A stretch of 64,000 nucleotides of DNA from Sulfurimicrobium sp. Its GTDB lineage: Bacteria > Pseudomonadota > Gammaproteobacteria > Burkholderiales > Sulfuricellaceae. The stretch covers positions 310,001-374,000 of the forward strand of contig JAUSBJ010000035.1 of the NCBI GenBank assembly GCA_030652035.1, written 5' to 3'. Made by a program: the position numbers and the translations under genes. Shown here one piece after another: positions 60,621 through 64,000 of the stretch. The first letter of the stretch is position 1, and every line of letters starts with the position of its first letter. The notes beneath the pieces were generated by a model. The model made no database searches. It was not told where the DNA came from and saw only the letters and a list, made by a program, of their open reading frames with translations.

Positions 60621-61103
60621 GTGAACCAACTGACACATTTCGATGCGCAAGGACAGGCTCACATGGTGGACGTGGGCGCCAAGGATGAAACCCTGCGTAT
60701 CGCCCGTGCCGCGGGCAATATCCGGATGCGACCGGAAACCCTGCAACTCATCCTTTCCGGGAATGCAAAAAAAGGCGACGTCCTCGGCATCGCACGCATC
60801 GCCGCCATCCAAGGAGCGAAACGCACTGCTGACCTGATCCCCCTCTGCCATCCACTGGCGCTGACCCGAGTGGCGGCAGAATTCAATGTGGACCCAATCA
60901 ATTCAGCGATAGAATGTGTGGTGACGGCCGAAACCCGGGGGCGAACCGGAGTTGAAATGGAAGCGTTAACTGCTGTCAGCGCCGGTTTGTTGACCATCTA
61001 CGACATGTGCAAGGCCGCTGACCGTGGCATGCAGATCGATGCCATCCGCCTGCTGGAAAAGAAGGGTGGAAAATCCGGGCATTGGACCAGGGAAATCGAT
61101 TGA
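60621..61103 (+). CDS. moaC: cyclic pyranopterin monophosphate synthase MoaC
   Basis: Second enzyme of molybdopterin synthesis; converts the MoaA product to cPMP. 160 aa from the GTG at 60621, six bases after AGGA; the preceding GTG at 60618 is the track start. Motifs are [25 protein letters not shown] with the conserved Cys-His, [37 protein letters not shown] with the catalytic Asp and Lys, and KKGGKSG at the end. No other moa genes are in the window. Confidence 0.96.
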   Translation: MNQLTHFDAQGQAHMVDVGAKDETLRIARAAGNIRMRPETLQLILSGNAKKGDVLGIARIAAIQGAKRTADLIPLCHPLALTRVAAEFNVDPINSAIECVVTAETRGRTGVEMEALTAVSAGLLTIYDMCKAADRGMQIDAIRLLEKKGGKSGHWTREID

Positions 61104-61217
61104 TGCCACCGGTCAATCTGCTTGGGACCGGAGCGCTGCACCCACAAGACACTATATGACAGTGTACTTCCGAAAGATGATTTTTATGGCAAGATATTAA
61201 AGCCAGAATAGAGCACC

Positions 61218-61379
61218 ATGAGATTTCAAATTAACAATGCTCTCAAGCACATTCTCCACGTGGAAGACGAACCAGACGTTCAGGCAATCACCCAACTCGC
61301 GCTGGGGACTATCGGCGCGCCTGATGCGCCTTTTGACCCGAACACAGTTGTCTCGACCGTCAAATCCTTTGTAGCGTGA
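61218..61379 (+). pseudogene. response-regulator remnant with in-frame internal deletion
   Basis: 53 codons, too short for the ORF track. Residues 1-32 are the start of a CheY-like receiver (HILHVEDEPDVQAITQLALGTIG, including the acidic-pocket residues). Residues 36-53 (APFDPNTVVSTVKSFVA) match the last helix of such receivers after the conserved Lys-Pro-Phe. The phosphorylation Asp, the Thr/Ser switch and about 65 residues between are gone. The join, near 61308-61326, carries GCGCC-tgat-GCGCC, a short direct repeat. It is followed 4 bases later by a hybrid kinase, so it probably was the partner regulator. Could alternatively be a genuine tiny gene. Confidence 0.7.
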
Positions 61380-61383
61380 GCAT

Positions 61384-64000
61384 ATGGCTGAAATTACGGT
61401 TGACATACGCGAACGTCTAGCCGCACTGCGGCGCGAGTACGTCCGGCAATTGCCGGAAAAAATCTGCCGGGCACGCCAAACCTGGCGCGATCACCTGGCC
61501 GCCGAAGAAAACCAGTCTCACCTCACCGCCTTGCACCGCCAAGTTCACAGCCTGGCTGGATCGGGGGCCACCTTTGGATGTGAGGCGCTAGGCCAGGCCG
61601 CGCGGCATTTCGAGGTATTCATCAAACAATTATTGGAAAGCGGCCTGCCCCCCTCATCCACCCAACAGAACCAAGCCCGCCTCTTTCTCGCCTCGCTTGA
61701 AATGGCCCAGCAGCAGATACAGCAGCCCCCTTCCGCTACAAAAAGAATGCAGATTGAACTTGAGCAGGGCCACAAATACTCTGATTTGCACCAGGGAAAA
61801 CGGGTGTTTCTGGTCGACGACGATCCTGATCTGACCACCCAACTCGATGCCCACCTGCGCCAGTATGGTTATGAAGTGCGCGTTTTCAACCAGCTCGGGG
61901 CCGCGCAACAGGCGATCGATGAAACCCCGCCTCTCGCCATCATCATGGACATGATGTTTCCGGAGGGAGAACAGGCTGGCGCCGAAGCCATCCGGCAGAT
62001 CAATGACCGTCGTGCCAAGCCGATTCCCGTGATTTTCATGTCGGTACGCGATGATTTTTTTGCGCGCCTTACCGCCGTGCGTGCCGGCAGCACCCACTAC
62101 TTCACCAAGCCGCTCGACATACCACGCCTAATACACACTCTAGACGAACTGGTCGCCAACCGCCCGCGTATACCCTATCGTATTCTGGTAGTGGACGACG
62201 ACCCTGAACTGGCCAATGCCTACAAGCTGCATCTCGAGGGTGCCGACATGCTTGCACAGGTCGTCAACAACCCGTTCGAAGTGCTCGATATCCTGCGCGA
62301 TTTCAAGCCCGATGTAGTGCTGATGGATATTTACATGCCGGAATGCAGCGGCACCGAGCTCACAGCCATCATCCGCCAGCAGATTGAGCACGCAAGCATT
62401 CCGGTGCTGTTTCTCTCGACCGAAAGCGCCCCAGATCGCCAGATAAGCGCACTTAATCAGGGCGGAGACTCTTTCCTGACCAAACCCATCGAACCCTGGC
62501 ATCTGGTTCGCGCGGTCCTGGCCCGTGCCAAACGGTCGCGCGAACTCAGCCTCTCGAACGAGCGCCAACGTGCCCTGCTACATGAACTCGAATACCAGAA
62601 ATTCGCACTCGACCAGCACGCCATTGTCAGCGTGACGAACGCCCAGGGTCAGATTACCTACGCCAACCAGAAATTTCTCGAAGTCAACCAATATTCCGAG
62701 TTGGAACTGCTTGGCCAGGATCATCGTATCGTCAACTCAGGCTATCACAGCCGGGATTTTTTTCGGGACATGTGGAATACGATCTCCAGCGGGCAGGTCT
62801 GGCACGGTGAAGTTCGCAATCGCGGCAAGGGAGGCCGTATCTACTGGGTCGCGACTACCGTCGTACCGTTTCTCGACCAGGCAGGTAAACCATATCAGTA
62901 CATTTCCATCTGCACCGACATCACTCATGCGAAGCAGGCCGAAGAAGCCCTGCGGCTTAGCGAAGAACGCTTCCGCCGCGGCCAGAATTACGCCAATATC
63001 GGCACCTGGGACTGGAACATCGAAACCGGTGAACTGTTCTGGTCAGAGCGTATCGCCCCACTGTTTGGCTACGGGATAGGCGAGCTTGAAACCACTTACG
63101 AGAATTTCCTCGCCGCAGTGCATCCGGAAGATCGCCAGTATGTCGTCGATTCCATCAGCGCCTGCGTCGAAAAAGGCACTGAATACAACATCGAACACCG
63201 CATTGTCTGGCCGGATGGCAGCACCATCTGGGTCGGGGAAGCCGGCGACGTGGTACGCGACGCAAATGGCAAGCCGCTGAAAATGCTTGGCATGGTGCAA
63301 GACATCAGCCGGCGCAAACAGGCTGAAGCGGAAGCCCTGCGGGCGCGCGACGATGCGGAACGGGCAAACCAGTCGAAATCTGATTTTCTCGCCCGCATGA
63401 GCCACGAGTTGCGCACACCGCTCAATGCTATTCTGGGGTTTGGCCAACTGATGGAATCGGACCTGAGCGAGCCACTCGGTTCTTCGCAGCGAGACAATCT
63501 CGAGCAGATCATCAAGGCCGGCTGGCATCTTCTGGAACTGATCAATGAAGTGCTGGATCTGGCGAAGATCGAATCGGGCAATATCGACCTGTCGATCGAA
63601 GACGTTGGCATCGCGGACGTGCTGGATGACTGCCTCGGCATCATCAGCCCGCTGGCTGAACAGCGCAACATTAGTATAGACAACAAAAATCACGGCCATG
63701 CACAGTACGTGGCGCATGCCGACCGGACACGCCTCAAACAGGTACTGCTGAACCTGCTTTCCAATGCGATCAAATACAATCGCGAGCATGGCAGCATCAC
63801 GCTTCATTACAACACCCCATATCCCGGGCGGCTGCGAATCGAGATCACCGACCAGGGAGTCGGTCTGACGGCAGAGCAGCAGGCCAACTTGTTTCAGCCA
63901 TTCAACCGGCTGGGCGCCGAGAATTCCGAAGTGCAGGGCACAGGCATCGGTCTCATCATCGCACGCCACATGATCGAGTTGATGGGTGGAGCCATCGGTG
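61384..64000 (+). CDS. hybrid histidine kinase HPt-REC-REC-PAS-PAS-HisKA-HATPase (3' end outside window)
   Basis: 872 codons are visible and no stop, so it is absent from the track. An N-terminal HPt domain contains VHSLAGSGATFG, with His55 as likely phosphotransfer site. Two receivers follow: REC1 from about 138 (VFLVDDDPD, acceptor in IIMDMMFP) and REC2 from about 262 (ILVVDDDPE, acceptor in VLMDIYMP). PAS1 is near 405 and PAS2 near 528 with PAC-type ends. HisKA has MSHELRTPLNAILGF (His about 673), and the N box is LLNLLSNAIKYN, with the G box GTGIGLIIARHMIELMGG at the window edge. No transmembrane helix is seen. Signal unknown. Confidence 0.9.
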   Translation, partial: MAEITVDIRERLAALRREYVRQLPEKICRARQTWRDHLAAEENQSHLTALHRQVHSLAGSGATFGCEALGQAARHFEVFIKQLLESGLPPSSTQQNQARLFLASLEMAQQQIQQPPSATKRMQIELEQGHKYSDLHQGKRVFLVDDDPDLTTQLDAHLRQYGYEVRVFNQLGAAQQAIDETPPLAIIMDMMFPEGEQAGAEAIRQINDRRAKPIPVIFMSVRDDFFARLTAVRAGSTHYFTKPLDIPRLIHTLDELVANRPRIPYRILVVDDDPELANAYKLHLEGADMLAQVVNNPFEVLDILRDFKPDVVLMDIYMPECSGTELTAIIRQQIEHASIPVLFLSTESAPDRQISALNQGGDSFLTKPIEPWHLVRAVLARAKRSRELSLSNERQRALLHELEYQKFALDQHAIVSVTNAQGQITYANQKFLEVNQYSELELLGQDHRIVNSGYHSRDFFRDMWNTISSGQVWHGEVRNRGKGGRIYWVATTVVPFLDQAGKPYQYISICTDITHAKQAEEALRLSEERFRRGQNYANIGTWDWNIETGELFWSERIAPLFGYGIGELETTYENFLAAVHPEDRQYVVDSISACVEKGTEYNIEHRIVWPDGSTIWVGEAGDVVRDANGKPLKMLGMVQDISRRKQAEAEALRARDDAERANQSKSDFLARMSHELRTPLNAILGFGQLMESDLSEPLGSSQRDNLEQIIKAGWHLLELINEVLDLAKIESGNIDLSIEDVGIADVLDDCLGIISPLAEQRNISIDNKNHGHAQYVAHADRTRLKQVLLNLLSNAIKYNREHGSITLHYNTPYPGRLRIEITDQGVGLTAEQQANLFQPFNRLGAENSEVQGTGIGLIIARHMIELMGGAIG

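Overview
The window looks like a chromosomal segment of a betaproteobacterium, most plausibly of the Nitrosomonadales (Gallionellaceae/Sulfuricellaceae-like). The basis is protein character and conserved gene orders: fur divergent from bamE, followed by dapB-carA-carB-greA; rlmE-ftsH-folP-glmM; nadK-recN divergent from hrcA-hemH; grpE-dnaK-dnaJ; rpsP-rimM-trmD-rplS; ffh divergent from ypjD; and pilB-pilC-pilD-coaE. I saw no rRNA, tRNA, CRISPR array or prophage. The taxonomic placement is inference from gene content only.

Layout. 1-5 kb: a partial NDUFA9-like epimerase, a soluble lytic transglycosylase, queD, an unassigned radical SAM protein and a small XRE-type regulator. 5-9 kb: lysC, accA and tilS. 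9-16 kb: a DctPQM TRAP transporter, then pstSCAB behind two Pho-box-like sites. 16-33 kb: dense housekeeping operons (glmM, folP, ftsH, rlmE, yhbY, greA, carAB, dapB, bamE, fur, recN, nadK, hrcA, hemH). 34-42 kb: a block of signalling genes lying between hemH and grpE. It holds a chemoreceptor with a CxxCH haem-attachment motif, a NarX-type kinase with a NarL-type regulator, and two GGDEF/EAL proteins. 42-46 kb: grpE-dnaK-dnaJ with two sigma-32-type promoters, then a VapBC-type toxin-antitoxin pair. 46-60 kb: pilA with a sigma-54-type promoter, xerD, ogt, the trmD operon, ffh, ypjD, a CorB-like protein, pilBCD-coaE, a BepA-like metalloprotease and moaC. 61-64 kb: a deleted response regulator followed by a large hybrid histidine kinase that runs off the window.

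The least ordinary features are not the housekeeping genes. Two short inverted-repeat elements without any ORF (MITE-like) lie at 3.1 and 15.8 kb, and the first one supplies the stop codon of queD. Two signalling genes, a chemoreceptor at 16.1 kb and a response regulator at 61.2 kb, each keep both ends but have lost the middle in frame. Three gene junctions (folP/ftsH, carB/carA, dnaK/dnaJ) carry hairpins built from short G-rich repeat units. I found no obviously new multi-gene defence or biosynthetic system. The best candidates for new biology are the c-haem chemoreceptor block and the small repeat elements.

Many long ORFs in the supplied track (for example the 658-aa antisense of dnaK and the 463- and 544-aa antisense ORFs over carB) are shadows of strongly coding genes and were left out. 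Two genes cut by the window edges (1-861 minus and 61384-64000 plus) and one 53-codon remnant are missing from the track and were read from the sequence directly.
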